A stretch of 64,000 bases of DNA from assembly GCA_964017145.1 (NCBI GenBank), contig OZ024846.1, forward strand, positions 992,001 through 1,056,000. The letters are read 5' to 3'. This stretch comes from Agrocybe praecox. Its lineage: Eukaryota > Basidiomycota > Agaricomycetes > Agaricales > Agrocybaceae. The notes beneath the pieces are model-generated. The model did not search any database, was not told the DNA's origin, and saw nothing but the letters and a program-made list of their open reading frames with translations. Within the stretch, counting starts at the first letter, position 1. Each line of letters opens with the position of its first letter. Shown here piece after piece: positions 24,805 through 36,567 of this stretch. The translations under genes were made by a program, and so were the position numbers.

Positions 24805-25977
24805 TTATTGAGTGGATTCGGCGCTGTCAAGATGTAGAATGTGCTTCGCAGCAGCAAGATATCCATTACTCTGCGAACGACCCATAGACCCATGGGGCAC
24901 AGGACTTTGCAGAGGCGAAGATACAATATGAGCACCATGTCCGTTGGTACCGTTGGCAACACCTGCTTCGGCATGCATGCCACCTGCGTAATATCCGTTT
25001 GAAGAGTATCCTCCAGCTGCGTATCCTCCAGCCGCATATCCACCACCTGCGTAGCCAGAGAATCCATAGCCACCTTGACCATAGAGGTGTAAGGACTCTG
25101 CAGCAGTGATAGATGCGCTTGCGGTGGCTTGACCGGCAACGTCCATAACCAGGGACTCCATCTGGGACTGGACGTGGCTCATTGCAGAGGCGGTGATGAC
25201 AGAGATGGCAGACTCCATGGCGATCGTGAGCTGCTTGTGCATTTCAACCGTGACATGCTCTACCGTCGTCTCTGCGATCCTGACGAGTGTCTCTTGCATA
25301 ACCGGGTGTTTGGCGAAAACGCTGAAATCAGGCTCGGCGATGACCTTGAACTTCATCCAGGGGACTTCGCTCAGCATGGTGGAAAGTTTATTGTTCAGCT
25401 CGATGATGATGAGAGTGCCGTTCGCGTTGCGAAGTCGTGTACGAAGGTCGAGACGAGCGATGGAGTATTGTTCTCCGGCGTGCGTACGGAATTTCACTGC
25501 GAGCGAGAACCCATCGAGAGCGAATTCGAAGCAAGCCTTGCTGAAGTGCTTGTGGTCCCATTCGAGGCGCCCAGCGACGAAGCCGATGATTTCGTCAAGA
25601 TCGATGCTGGAGTGAAGTACGAAGCCGTCGGCGCGACGGCAGTCAGCATGGAGGAATGTCCCTTTCAGTGTAACATTGGTACATGTTTCTTGGATAAGAA
25701 AGTGTTTGCTTTGCCTAACAAGATATATTTCTATGATCAGGCGAGGTATCAAATAAACATAACGGAAAACATACTTTTTGAAGTGGGAAGAAGTGAAAGT
25801 GGAAGTACTTGAAGAAGACACAGTTGTCGCGCTAGACATGGAGGATGTTGCCGAAAACATGCTGCTGGCTGAGGCTGAGCTTGCGGTGGACATAGTGCTC
25901 GCTGATGACAGCTCCCTGCTAAACGCAGGGGCGGCGGCAACTTTGATATCTGTAGGTTTCTTCGGGCTAGAAGACAT
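24805..25977 (-). CDS. Single-CVNH protein with helical core and Gly/Tyr tail, paralogue 2
   Basis: Member of the same family that lacks the N-terminal CVNH domain. It begins MSSSPKKPTDIKVAAAPAFS and goes directly into the Ser-rich linker (SASSMFSATSSMSS). Then come one CVNH-like domain (ETCTNVTLKGTFLHADC, SSIDLDEIIGFVAGRLEW, LDLRTRLRNANG), the helical core (LSEVPWMKFKVIAEPDFSVF, VQSQMESLVMDVAGQ), a shorter Gly/Tyr repeat and the terminal helix (AAKHILHLDSAEST). Exons 25977-25775 and 25714-24805 give 370 residues. The 60-base intron is a multiple of three without an in-frame stop, so a retained form of 390 residues is possible. It is the most diverged paralogue in the CVNH part, yet almost identical to the others in the helical core. 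It lies tail-to-tail with CCT5. Whether domain loss or an ancestral single-domain state is involved cannot be told here. Confidence 0.85.
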   Translation of the reverse strand: MSSSPKKPTDIKVAAAPAFSRELSSASTMSTASSASASSMFSATSSMSSATTVSSSSTSTFTSSHFKKYVFRYVYLIPRLIIEIYLVRQSKHFLIQETCTNVTLKGTFLHADCRRADGFVLHSSIDLDEIIGFVAGRLEWDHKHFSKACFEFALDGFSLAVKFRTHAGEQYSIARLDLRTRLRNANGTLIIIELNNKLSTMLSEVPWMKFKVIAEPDFSVFAKHPVMQETLVRIAETTVEHVTVEMHKQLTIAMESAISVITASAMSHVQSQMESLVMDVAGQATASASITAAESLHLYGQGGYGFSGYAGGGYAAGGYAAGGYSSNGYYAGGMHAEAGVANGTNGHGAHIVSSPLQSPVPHGSMGRSQSNGYLAAAKHILHLDSAESTQ

Positions 25978-28000
25978 TCAGATCAGAGTTAGTTCATTCT
26001 ATTTCATCATTCAAATATTAATGACCCACCTAGCAGCAGTAAGTGACATGATTCTTAAAATATGTAAGGTGAGCGGGATGTCGAGTCTGAAGGGAAAAAG
26101 TACTAAAGGACGATCTGAGGGCCAGAATATGATTGATATCTGTTCCTCGTCCTCTAACCTCACATCTATACTTTATACTTTAAGGTCAAGTGTATGCTGC
26201 CCAAAGAGAGTTTAACACTTAAGAGCTAAGTAAGACGGGCGAAATAAAATTCCGTGTTGAGGAGAAGATAAGTCTCCAGGACAAGTGTTCTTTGACAGGG
26301 TTCTGAGAGTTTGATTAACATGGAACACTAAGCCGTTGTTTGATAAGGCATAAATCGCAACTTAAAATTCACAGGACGCCCCGTGAGTATTGCGTGAATG
26401 TATTATTCCTGAAATGGATCAGGCGTTAATCAATCCCGGTTGCCCGAAGGGGAAAGACTCGCTTACTACGCAGTGCCATTGGCCGACGAGCTAAAGATTC
26501 CTGTGCGTTCGAAGAAGAGTCATAAATATATGCGCATTTTGGTATACCTGCATGAACTTGAGCAACCCAAGAAGTCCAATTTGGTATAGATGAGCGGGGA
26601 AATATGTTTCCCGTAGACATAAGTACTACGATATTTTGAAATTCTTCTTCTTGGGGCGTCAAGTCGATCCCGACGACCGTCAGGCGGTGTTATAGAACAG
26701 TAAATCCCCCGATGATAGTACCTGCAAATACTGACATACAGACCGGTGGAGATGACAGTTCCATGATGTCCCTAGGTTGTACTTAGTGTAGATGCAGTGG
26801 CGACCTATGGGCCGGCCGTTCCGTTTGTGGGACCTCCCCGGTAATAAAATCTTCTTCTTTCTGAATGTTTTCTAGTTGCCGTAATGAGGTCGAAATCGAA
26901 ATCGAATGCGGCGATCATGCTGTTGTATTGCTAACTTTCGAGGTGCTGGTTGACACAGAAAACAATTAGTTTGTGCGCATTCATGAGGATCTATGGCTGG
27001 GGGTATATACGGAGTAATAATCCGGCCGATAAAATCATCTTTTCGAATGCAAGTTTAAGGTCTAAGCGCTAATCGAGTAGGTATGGATTCCGGCCTGTCT
27101 GTCAAAATGTCAAGAAAAGCAGTTGTCGCAGGTCTGAGTTTCAGGTAAGCCGACGTCCAACGATATCGCTTACTTGGCTTGCATCGATGTCAGAAATAGG
27201 AAAGTGGTCAGGTTCGACGGAGCATTAAATTGGCATCCCAGGATTCAGGAACCAGGAGCGGCGCCCAAAAATTTTACACTCAATGTGCAGTGTTGAAACC
27301 GGCAGGTTAGTTGCCGCTTTTGATTGGATACTGGCGCTGACTTTCATGAAGTTGTGCCAGGTCTCAAATTTGCGGCTACCGAGAATGTTATATCTGTATA
27401 AACTTGTAGTACTGAGAAAATTCTGTTCTGCAATGAAGGATCGGCAGGCAAGGGCAAAATTGAATCCTTGATAAATTTTGATGAATAGCGATGATGTGGG
27501 CGGTCCGGGGTGAATAGATTGAATTGTGCCTCTGTCTCCGGTTGTCTTCGGTCTTCTCATTTCTCATTTCTCGTTATTGAATCCAATATGATTTCTGGTA
27601 AGTCTCCAGCTATTCTTGTTCTTCGGTTTACCCATGACAAACAGGGATACAACGGTTCCTCTCGGATACGTGTGTTCCCCGATGACATGGCATGCGAGAT
27701 CCAGATCATGATACTGCAGGGAATCGCTGAGATGTCTTCGAAGTCCATCCTACAAATGTTTCTTGCCACTAGGCTAGTGGCGCTAACGAGAAATGTATAA
27801 AACGGATACCGAAAATTAGAGCTTCCCTCAACTTGGGCTTGCATACTCTGGACCTTCAGTCATCTTATACCTCTTCCAAGCCCGCTTTCGTGACTCTCCA
27901 CCTCCTCGTTATAGCTACATAACATAAAAACAGGTATTTATCCCTTTACCTTCTTCGAGGAAAAACTCTCTTATGCAACAGTAATTATAGGACCAACAAA
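25978..28000. other. Intergenic region between CVNH paralogues 2 and 3
   Basis: About 2 kb. The last ~170 bases before 28001 resemble the 5' flank of paralogue 4: CCTCTTCCAAGC, CGCTTTCGTG and CCTCCTCGTTATA occur in the same order. That marks a conserved promoter/5' UTR block of the family. Minus-strand fragments at 27225-27844 (DLPEIILDSI, FALACRSFIAEQ) are faintly F-box-like but out of frame with each other; see the rejected list. Otherwise I see nothing. Confidence 0.45.
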
Positions 28001-29536
28001 ATGACATTTTCCTCGACTTGCGAAAAAATCACCATCGCCAAGGGCGTCCTTTCTGCTCAATGTAGCAAGGCAGACGGAAAACACTCCGTACATTCATCTA
28101 TTGCCCTCAACGACTATATTGGCAACAAGGACGGCCAACTCACCTGGGGAGGCAAAGGTTTCAGCCACCATGCAGTTGACGTCCATGTCAATGCACAGGG
28201 TATCCTGAGCGCGAAGCTCAAGGGTCCCGGCGACAAGCTTGTCGACACCAAACTCGACCTCAATGCTCATATCCGCAACCACGATGGTGTTTTGGAGCCC
28301 ATCCAAGGTACCACTGTAGGAGTTGAAGCGTGAGTCTACATCCTTATTTCAAATGAACGACATTCTGATGGTCTTTACAGTGGAAAGTTGGTTGCGCCGG
28401 GATTGGCCCACGTTAGCTCAATAGGAAGCACCGCATCTGCTGCCAGTGCTAGTAGCATGTTCTCCTCCATCTCAGCTTCGTCAGCGACCAGTGTCCAATC
28501 ATCTTCAATGGTCAGGACTACTTCGTCCTCTTCCTCGTCTTCTACATTCCATTCTTCCAAGTTCAGAACGTAAGTAAAACTGTTCTTTGTAAGCGATCTC
28601 TAAACTGACTTGCTCTATAGTACCAGCAAGCTTCTCTTAATTGAAGCGACTTGCACGAATATTGTCCTCAAAGGCCACATCCTCCACCTTGACTGCCAGC
28701 GTCTCGATGGGTCTGTCGCTCACTCCTTCATTGACTTGGACACAATCATCGGTTTCGTCGATGGTCGTCTGGAATGGGACCAGTCTGGGTTCACCAAGCA
28801 CGTCGTCTCTTTCCATCTCGAAGGGTTCGTCCTCGTCGTCAAATTCAAAGTCGGCGGCTCCGAGCATCTTGCACACCTCGACCTCCGCACCCGCCTACGC
28901 AACTCTGACGGTGTGATCATCCTCATGGAGCTGAACAGGAAGCTCGGAGTGATGCTGAGCGAAGTGCCCTGGATGAAGTTCAAGGTCATTGCTGAGCCTG
29001 ATCTTAGCGTCTTCGCTAAACACCCAGTGATGCAAGAGACGCTCGTGAGGATCGCGGAGACGACTGTTGAGCATGTCACCACTGAGATGCACAAGCAGCT
29101 CACGATTGCCATGGAGTCTGCCATCGCTATCATCACCGCCTCCGCGATGAGCCACGTCCAGTCCCAGATGGAGTCTCTGGTCATGGACGTCGCTGGTCAA
29201 GCTAGCGCGAGCGCATCTATCACTGGCGCAGAGTCCTTACGCCTCTTTGGTCAAGGTGGCTATGGGTTCTCTGGTTATGCAGGTGGCGGATACGCAGCAG
29301 GTGGATACGCAGCCGGTGGATACGCAACTGGTGGATACGCAGCCGCAGGAGGGTACTCTTCCAACGGATACTTTTCCAATGGTAACGGACACGGTGCCCA
29401 TGTCATATCATCCCCTCCACAAAGCCCTCCTCCTCATGTCGTTGAACCAGCACAAGGACGCGGCATCCTTGCTGAGGTCACCCACGCTGCGAGGCAGGCT
29501 CTACACCTCGATCAAGCCGACGCTGCTGATCCATGA
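28001..29536 (+). CDS. Double-CVNH protein with helical core and Gly/Tyr tail, paralogue 3
   Basis: The only plus-strand member of the cluster. Exons 28001-28329, 28381-28569 and 28621-29536 join to 477 residues with the same phase-2 introns as the other members. Domain order: CVNH 1 (STCEKITIAKGVLSAQC to LDLNAHIRNHDGVLEP), Ser-rich linker, CVNH 2 (EATCTNIVLKGHILHLDC, SFIDLDTIIGFVDG), helical core, GGYAAGGYA/GGYATGGYA repeats, Pro-rich patch (SPPQSPPPHV) and terminal helix (THAARQALHLDQADA). The first domain ends in a short extension (TTVGVEA) before the linker; paralogue 5 has a comparable one (VAAVAPE), while paralogues 1 and 4 do not. Thus 3 and 5 form one subgroup and 1 and 4 another. The 3' flank to about 29720 is alignable with that of paralogue 5. 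Confidence 0.88.
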
Positions 29537-29904
29537 AGTGACTAACTAATGCATTTCAAGGATACCCAAAATGATCACCTTCTTTATCTGTCTATGTACA
29601 ATCATCATTATTCCACAGCATTCTTCTCTTCATTCATATCGTAAATTGTCACTGTCTATATTTTTTCATGTAGTTTATGATTTGTACCCACTCCTTGTGA
29701 ATAATTATCAACTTCGGTCAACTCGTCTGTTTCATTGCAAAATATACAAGTCATCTTCCTCTCCTACTTTAAGATGTATCGATAATATTTCACAGTTCAC
29801 TGGGTGATTTCCTGAACTTACTATCCCTGATCGCATCGACGAAATTCCTCACACCCCTGCTCCTTAGATTTGATTTGATTTGAAAATTAATGTTGTAGTT
29901 GGTG

Positions 29905-30274
29905 ATCAAAAAAACTTTTGATAGAAACCGAACAAAAGGGGAGCACCTGTCCCTCGAGGCCAGAGATAGGACAGAGCTTAACCTTTCTTCGAAGCCCAAT
30001 TGTTAGTTTTTATCTGGCTTGCCTAGACGCATCTCTAAGCAGTCGCTTAGGGTCTCAAGGACTTACAGTCAGACTTCGACTTCAATTGCACCCGAAGGAT
30101 AAATTGTTTGGTTTTTTGGGGAGCACAGCGGTTCGAATCAGAGAGGTCTGCGAATTCATTTGTCCCACGCTGTCGCATGGGCCGGGGCACGCTAGTACAC
30201 TGATAACCGTTCCACCATACTCCCGTTAGAAACATGCATAATTCACGGAATGTACTGTCTCGTCTTCGGTGATT
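29905..30274 (-). mobile_element. tRNA-derived SINE, copy 3
   Basis: Minus-strand copy between the converging 3' ends of CVNH paralogues 3 and 4. The A box lies at 30217-30207 and the B box at 30139-30130 (GATTCGAACC, one change from copies 1 and 2). The body hairpin is CTAAGC-GACT-GCTTAG, so the stem is kept while the loop differs. The 3' end with CCCCTTTTGTTCGG lies near 29940-29905. The 5' extension (GACGAGACA...ATTCCGTGAAT) matches copy 1 closely. Confidence 0.75.
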
Positions 30275-30595
30275 AAATGCAACTTACTGGGTTGAGAGGT
30301 AGTTTGCTCGCCAGTTCTTTTCAGGACTGCAAGTATTTATTTTTTTTGAAAAAAATGGCCAATTCTAACCCTTTCAAAAGCGTTTATTTTCGACTGGGCT
30401 TCAATTACAAAAAATGAAAGACAAAAAAAGTGATGGTATGGTGATGCAGTGAGAGAACAAGATAACCTAGGAATACTAATGACGGTGACGACAGTCAAGA
30501 ACATAATGTGTATACATATTCGGCACGGAATCGGGAGGTTATTGTGATGGGCGTTCACAATGTGGTTGGTTTTATGGGAAGGTTCGAGTGCGGTA

Positions 30596-32118
30596 TCAAG
30601 CGGCGGCGCTATGACTCGAGGTTGAGTGCTGCAGAGTGTGGCTGGCTACTCCGGCATAACTCTCATGTTCCTGCCCGTGACCTCCCGAGACGTGGATAGC
30701 GGGACTCTGCAAAGGGGATACGCCATACCCGTTGCCTTGATTCATACCATTGAACCTAAACCCTCCTCCTTGAACATAAAGCCCGGGACTGCCAACACCG
30801 GGACTGGACATAGCACTGGCAGAATAATAACCGCCGGAAGCATAGCCAGAGAATCCGTAGCCACCTTGACCGTAGAGATGTAGGGACTCTGCAGCGGTGA
30901 TAGATGCGCTTGCAGTAGCTTGCCCTGCAACGTCCATGACGAGAGACTCCATCTGGGACTGGACGTGGCTCATCGCAGAGGCCGTAATGACAGCGATGGC
31001 AGACTCCATGGCAATCGTAAGCTGCTTGTGCATCTCGTTCGTGACATGCTCAACAGTCGTCTCGGCGATCCTGACAAGCGTCTCTTGCATGACTGGGTGC
31101 TTCGCGAAGACGCTGAGATCAGGCTCAGCAATGACTTTGAACTTCATCCAGGGGACTTCGCTCAGCATTATTCCAAGCTTCCTGTTCAGCTCCATGAGGA
31201 TGACGACACCGTCAGAGTTGCGAAGACGGACGCGGAGGTCGAGGTGTGCGACGTGCTCGGTAGCTCCAACTTTGAATTTGACGACGAGGATGAAGCCCTC
31301 AAGATGGAAAGAGACGACGTGCTTGGTGAACCCGGACAGGTCCCATTCCAGACGACCATCGACGAAGCCAATGATCGTGTCTAGGTCAATGGATGACTGA
31401 ACGTAGGTACCATCCAGCCGCTGGCACTCGAGGTATAGAACGTGACCCTTGAGTACCAAGTTCCTGCAAGTGGCCTCGATCAAGAGCAGCTTGCTGGTAC
31501 TATAGGAAAACTCGTTAGTTCATACACTTCAGATGCTATAAGCCGACAAACTTACGTCCTGAATTTGGAGGAGTGGAAAGTAGACGATGAGGAAGATGAA
31601 GAAGACGCGGTCTTGATCACTGAAGAGGACGACTGGACACTGGTGGCTGAAGAAGCCGAGATGGAGGAGAACATGCTACTAGCACTGGCAGCAGAGGCTG
31701 CGCTAGCTGTCGAATCAGCATGGAGCAAGCCAGGAGCGGTTAACGTCCCACTAACGTTGAAATGTTGGTTAAATAATTTGTTGTAGGAGACGATGTTCTC
31801 TCACCTTTGAACTGGGATAGGTTCTAGAACACCGTCGTGGTTTCGGATATGGGCATTGAGGTCGAGCTTGGTCTCGATAAGCTTGTCACCGGGACCCTTG
31901 AGTTTGGCGCTTAGGATTCCTTGAGCATTGACGTGGACATCAACTGCATGGTGGCTGAAGCCTTTCCCTCCCCAGGTAAGATGGCCATCCTTGTTGCCAA
32001 TGTAATCGTTGAGGGAAATGGACGAATGTACAGTGTTCTTTCCGTCCCCTTTACTGCATTGCGCAGAGAGAACACCCTTTGAAATGGTGATTTTTTCGCA
32101 GGTCGCGGATAAAGACAT
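30596..32118 (-). CDS. Double-CVNH protein with helical core, tail without long GGYA repeat, paralogue 4
   Basis: Exons 32118-31805, 31750-31556 and 31499-30596 join to 470 residues. CVNH 1 (ATCEKITISKGVLSAQC), Ser-rich linker, CVNH 2 (nearly identical to paralogue 1, including EATCRNLVLKGHVLYLEC) and the helical core are all present. After the core the tail differs. Only one YGFSGYASGGYYS unit remains, followed by Ser/Gly/Met-rich sequence (SPGVGSPGLYVQGGGFRFNG) and a His-rich end in place of the LHLDQAE terminal helix. The start is the ATG before SLSATCEK. The frame is open upstream to 32301, but a probable 5' UTR splice acceptor (AAAACAG near 32170) and comparison with paralogue 3 favour the downstream ATG. 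Its 5' flank shares blocks with that of paralogue 1, so these two are probably sister duplicates. Confidence 0.87.
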
Positions 32119-35100
32119 CCTAATACGGGTCAGTGAGTGTACCGTTGGGGAAGATGAACATAAATACCTGTTTTTTGAAGAGATATAGGTATAACGAGGA
32201 GGAGATGTGCCACGAAAGCGAGCTTGGAAGAGGTTATATGACGATTGAAGGTCCAAAGTACGAAAGCTTGAGTTGGAAGCGCCAGTGAACATTCGATCCA
32301 TATTTAAGTAGAGCCCTCGGCAGATTTCTGTGCCAGTGGTGAATCATCTAGATCCCCAATCATAGATGAGAGCCAACGGAAAGGACAGAAGTCCGGAAGG
32401 AAACATTGTGATTTGTTGTTTGTGGTGCAACGGGAGTGAATCGCAACCGTGAGGATTCGCGTTAGGTTTCAATTATACAATGAATACCCCGAGAACAGAA
32501 GTAGGTTCAATAAAAACATTGGCTAATCATGGACATAACCTTCTATCAAATATGGACAGGTGTATCACATTTGATTGACACACGTATGCATATGACTGAC
32601 CCCGCACTCCAAAAGCATAAGGAGCTTGAGCTATGTTTGAATAGTTCGAAGATGTCGCGAAACGTTAGGTTCCGAATTATTGCATTTAATTGCAGAGAAC
32701 ATGCGGTGCGGCGGTCAGAAATGATAAAGAACGTCGAGCGCCTTCAAGGGAGGACGGATCATATTCTTAAAAAAATAAAAGAGTGGCTTAGGATTCCCAC
32801 CTTTTATTTTATTTCGCGATCCCACGGATTTCGTATTTGCGGCAAATTGACGGCACACAGGACAAGCGCATTCGCCGTACACGGCAATTCTTGTGCCGTT
32901 AGACATACCAAAACTGCTAACTTATAAACTCGATAAGAGTTTGCGCAAGAATTACATGAGAAAGAATAATAAGATAGAGTAGGTTTCACATTTTGTTGGT
33001 TTTTCTACTCGCCACTACCTGACCGTGTCAACCCATATATTCTTGTTCTTCTATTTTCCTAGTATCTCTATCGTTCTTATATGGACGTGACCGCGCTCTT
33101 CGCAGTAAAATCACGATGGATGTGGTGGTGGTAAGAGCAAATAAACAAATAAACCTAGGCCCTCCTGGCCCCTGACAGCGGCAAGCGCGACCAGAATGTC
33201 TGGGTTTAAAATATGAACGATTGAGCTCCGACTCATGGCAATATATTAGCCGCCGCCGGGATCATACTTTTACTCTTTCCAAAGTCGAGGACATTCCTGG
33301 CAACACTTGTTTCGATGATCAATCGTAACGTTCTCACTGTATTCTAATGAACCTGACAGCCTGTGAAAATTTAAAGATGGAAATCTCACTGAGACCTTAA
33401 ATTAGGTTGTTTGTCTCCGGTGAAAAACAATCGACGGAATGTCAATTAACAGTAAGGGCTGTGATAATTTAAATAACGACAACGCCGGAAGCCGGGGGCA
33501 GCTGAACGGAGATGGCGCGGGTGGAGAGCGCAAGAAGAAAGAACATAAGCTCCTTTTTTCACTTAGGAAGGTCATGTTGTCACCTAGAATCGTGCTGCGT
33601 ACGTGGATACTTATCCGGTGACAAATTGTCCCGATCGCTGTCCCCTGCACCCCTGTTCTCTTACTGCTTTTGAGAATTTATGGATTGAAATAATATCGCG
33701 ACTCGCGACACGGTACTTACATGTACGAGAGCCCCCTTCGAGGAGTAGATGCATGCCTTTCTTTTAGAACCTTCGTCCTCGAATGCCGAAGTTCTGATGT
33801 GTTCAAATCAGAAGATGGCAGATGCGAATTCAACACTAGAAACTAGTCCAATTCTGGCAGTTGAAAGCCTGAATACACGGCTCTAATTAAGGTATTAGTG
33901 CTGGCACATGTGAATCTGTCAGATCATGAATGGATTTGCAGGACATACTAAGCATAATTTATATTCCAGTATTCCCAATGCTATCGCGCAGCGCCGCTAC
34001 TCGCACAGAATGAGAGGCCCACCACTGGGTATTCTCAGTATCCATATCTGAGGCTCATTGGGTCGTTGAATATAGGGAGTCTATCCCAATGTAAATGCGA
34101 TCTAATTAGTAATTATGTCACGGCGTCAATTCAGTATGTCAAATCTTCCGATTGAGATATTATTTAATCCTAGAGAAAATGATCTTCGTAAAATATTTGC
34201 CTTGATTAGCATCTACAGCCAACAAGCTATTATCCCATACCTGTCAGTGTACTTCGGATCCCCAGCTATGGACTATAAGCTTAAGGATCATGACTTTCGG
34301 AGGAAATCTAAAAATAGACTAAATAAAATAAGCGTATAGTAGATGACTTTCTATAGCAGACAGAAAGACTCTAGTTATGAGAACGTGGCCCTTAGCTATA
34401 AAACCATTATTCAGTTGGACAGGTACATTAAATCCAACTCAAATAACCTTTTTCTCAAAATACCCACCCAACTGGAAAGGATAAAAAGCGGTTCACGCAG
34501 GAACATAACTCGAACTTGAAAACAGATCAAACGCAAGAAATAGAGGGTTCGAATTTACAAAGCGACTACTGGCGATCAGCGTCGTGAAATGTGCTCCTCA
34601 TTTCTGATCTGATTCGTATTCCTTCTTAGCTCATAAATGCCACTTCGAGAACCGCTTATTTTGAACTCCCGCGAGTCAGAGATGCCACATGATTATGTGT
34701 CTTCTTCAAGGATCTCTTCTTACGAGTCCTGATCGATTACTATCCAGTTTGTATGATTATATGGGTTATAAGAGTACATAGCGGACAGAACACCAAAAGA
34801 GAACCTACGAGAGCGAACCAAATGACATACACCCCGGCCATCAAGCACGAACGCCCTCTAAACGATGTTTCTTTATCGGGCTGACTGGGGAGAGGAGCGC
34901 TTCGGGCGTGCCTCAGCAGTGCAAGAGGGGTTCGAGGAAGGAAAAGGGCAAGGAGCCCTGGTCTACGCACATAGCAATGTAATGTCTGTATGGAGTCTTA
35001 CTCCGATAGACCTAAATTGACAACAAAAAAAATGGGTTATAAGAGGTTATGCTTTTTGAGGAATACGGGTAAGAAATTATATCCTACACGGCGCGCTACT

Positions 35101-35740
35101 CGATCCGAGGTCACCATCCATTGACATTATTGCTCGGAAAGGTCGACAGACTTTTGATCGCCCAGAGTCTCGAGAAAGCTAACTTCCCAGGTCAAATCAA
35201 GTCATCTATACTAATCACTTGCCTCTGGCTGCGATTTGAGTAAGCCAATACAGTACTTATACCCAGAAATAAGGTGCAGACCTCATGTGTCTTGAGAATA
35301 ACTTTTGATTTCACTTCCATGTTACACACAGTAACATTCCAACAGCTGTGTGACTATATTTCTAAGGAAAGCCAATCGCCGGGGTCGCGTAACGTTTTTA
35401 ACGGTTTGATCTTATCTACCTAATATAGGAATACGCCACACTGCCTTGACGGAGGCATTAGCGCCTTCCCGTGTTTTGTTTATTCCTCCCTGGATGCGTG
35501 TGGTTGACTCCTTATTTCCTTTGGCACCCCACCAAGGATATATGACGAATGAGGCCAATTCTTATGATGCTACCCTGGAGACGCAGATGGCGTGGGAACT
35601 ATGGGCTCGTCCTAGCTTAGCACGCTTAATGATCAGGTGACGTCATCTGGTGATCAGTGTGCTACAAATACTATTATCAGAAGCAAGACAAATGCTTTCC
35701 CATCCTTTCTTGTCATACAACCACCACCTTAACTAGCGAC
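32119..35740. other. Long intergenic region, CVNH paralogue 4 to mitochondrial gene
   Basis: About 3.6 kb. The first ~450 bases are the paralogue 4 promoter, alignable with that of paralogue 1; a TATA-like TTAAATATGG lies near 32300 reading toward the gene. The rest has many stops in all frames, AT-rich composition and no recognisable gene, tRNA or SINE copy. It may contain old transposon relics that I cannot identify by eye. Confidence 0.45.
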
Positions 35741-36567
35741 ATGTTTTCAGTTATAGTATCTTCGCGCCCAGCTTTTCGTTCAGTACCCGCCCGTGTAGCA
35801 ACGGCGGCCAGCGCCACGAGATTCCAAAGTACCAGGTCAGTATTTTTCTCGCTAGTACCTTCTCATTTCCCCCTATACTAACTTTAATAGGTTCTATACG
35901 AGGTCTTGGCGCATACTAAACATATAGTTTGAAGTAGACTAACAGTGTTTTCAAATTAGCACGATGCACGACAATGATCCAGATGTGCGGCTTCAACTTC
36001 GTTTGAAACCCTACCTGTGTTATCTGAAGTCTCTAACTTGAACCATCGCAGGTTTTAGACAAGGAAAAATCTCGAAATCTTTCAGGAAAGAGCAGCAAGA
36101 AATTTGGCTCTCCGCATGAGCATGCCCCAGGTTGGAACGAGAAGTTGGCCAGCTCTTCGGAAGCAGCTGTAAAGGTGGGTCTTCTGGTATCTATATCACT
36201 ATCGGGACCTTTATTCTCTACTCCAGGCTGATAGGTCAGTTGGATCCACGAGCGAACTCCAATATAGAACCATCGAACACATGAAAGGTCGGGCACTTGA
36301 AGAGGACGAAGAATCGACAAGTTCATCCTCGTCGCGCGATTCTGTCGAAGGTCCGCTCTCAAACGCGCGCGGCGAGGTGGAAAAGGTGATTGTTAAGGAG
36401 GGGAGAGTGCTTGTGGATGTTCTAGGGGCTGATTTTTCCGAAAAAGAAATAGAGAAAGAGAAGACTATGACACCAAGTGAAGTTCGGGTACGATCCTTAC
36501 TTAATGTGTCTAAATCCCTTTTTAATATCCTTTTTTCTAGGTCAAGGCAGATAGGAATGAGCTTTAA
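35741..36567 (+). CDS. Small mitochondrial protein with HAPGWNE motif, microexon-containing
   Basis: Function unknown; it resembles a fungal family I cannot name. Six exons, 35741-35835, 35891-35902 (12 nt), 35960-35984, 36052-36174, 36227-36487 and 36541-36567, join in phase to 180 residues. The N-terminus (MFSVIVSSRPAFRSVPAR, rich in Arg/Ser/Ala, no acids) is a typical mitochondrial presequence ending around FQST. A conserved block follows: MHDNDPDVLDKEKSRNLSGK, then SPHEHAPGWNEKLASSSEA and VKADRS. The C-terminal half is acidic/Ser-rich and ends VKADRNEL. The 12-nt exon encodes about RFYT; both flanking introns are of normal length (55 and 57 nt) and have CTAAC branch sites. The start is the first ATG and suits the presequence. 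Localisation is inferred from composition. Confidence 0.7.

Noticed and set aside
26426..26662. Minus-strand open frame of 78 codons
   Set aside because: No recognised motif and no splice partners; not supported as a gene.
27225..27844. Possible F-box gene on the minus strand
   Set aside because: DLPEIILDSI and FALACRSF recall an F-box start, but they are in different frames, too far apart and without supporting exons.
32119..32301. N-terminal extension of CVNH paralogue 4 by 61 codons
   Set aside because: The open frame crosses a probable 5' UTR intron acceptor and is not matched in the other paralogues.
32529..32927. Plus-strand open frame of 132 codons
   Set aside because: Lies partly in the duplicated promoter flank of CVNH paralogue 4 and has no family resemblance or splice signals.
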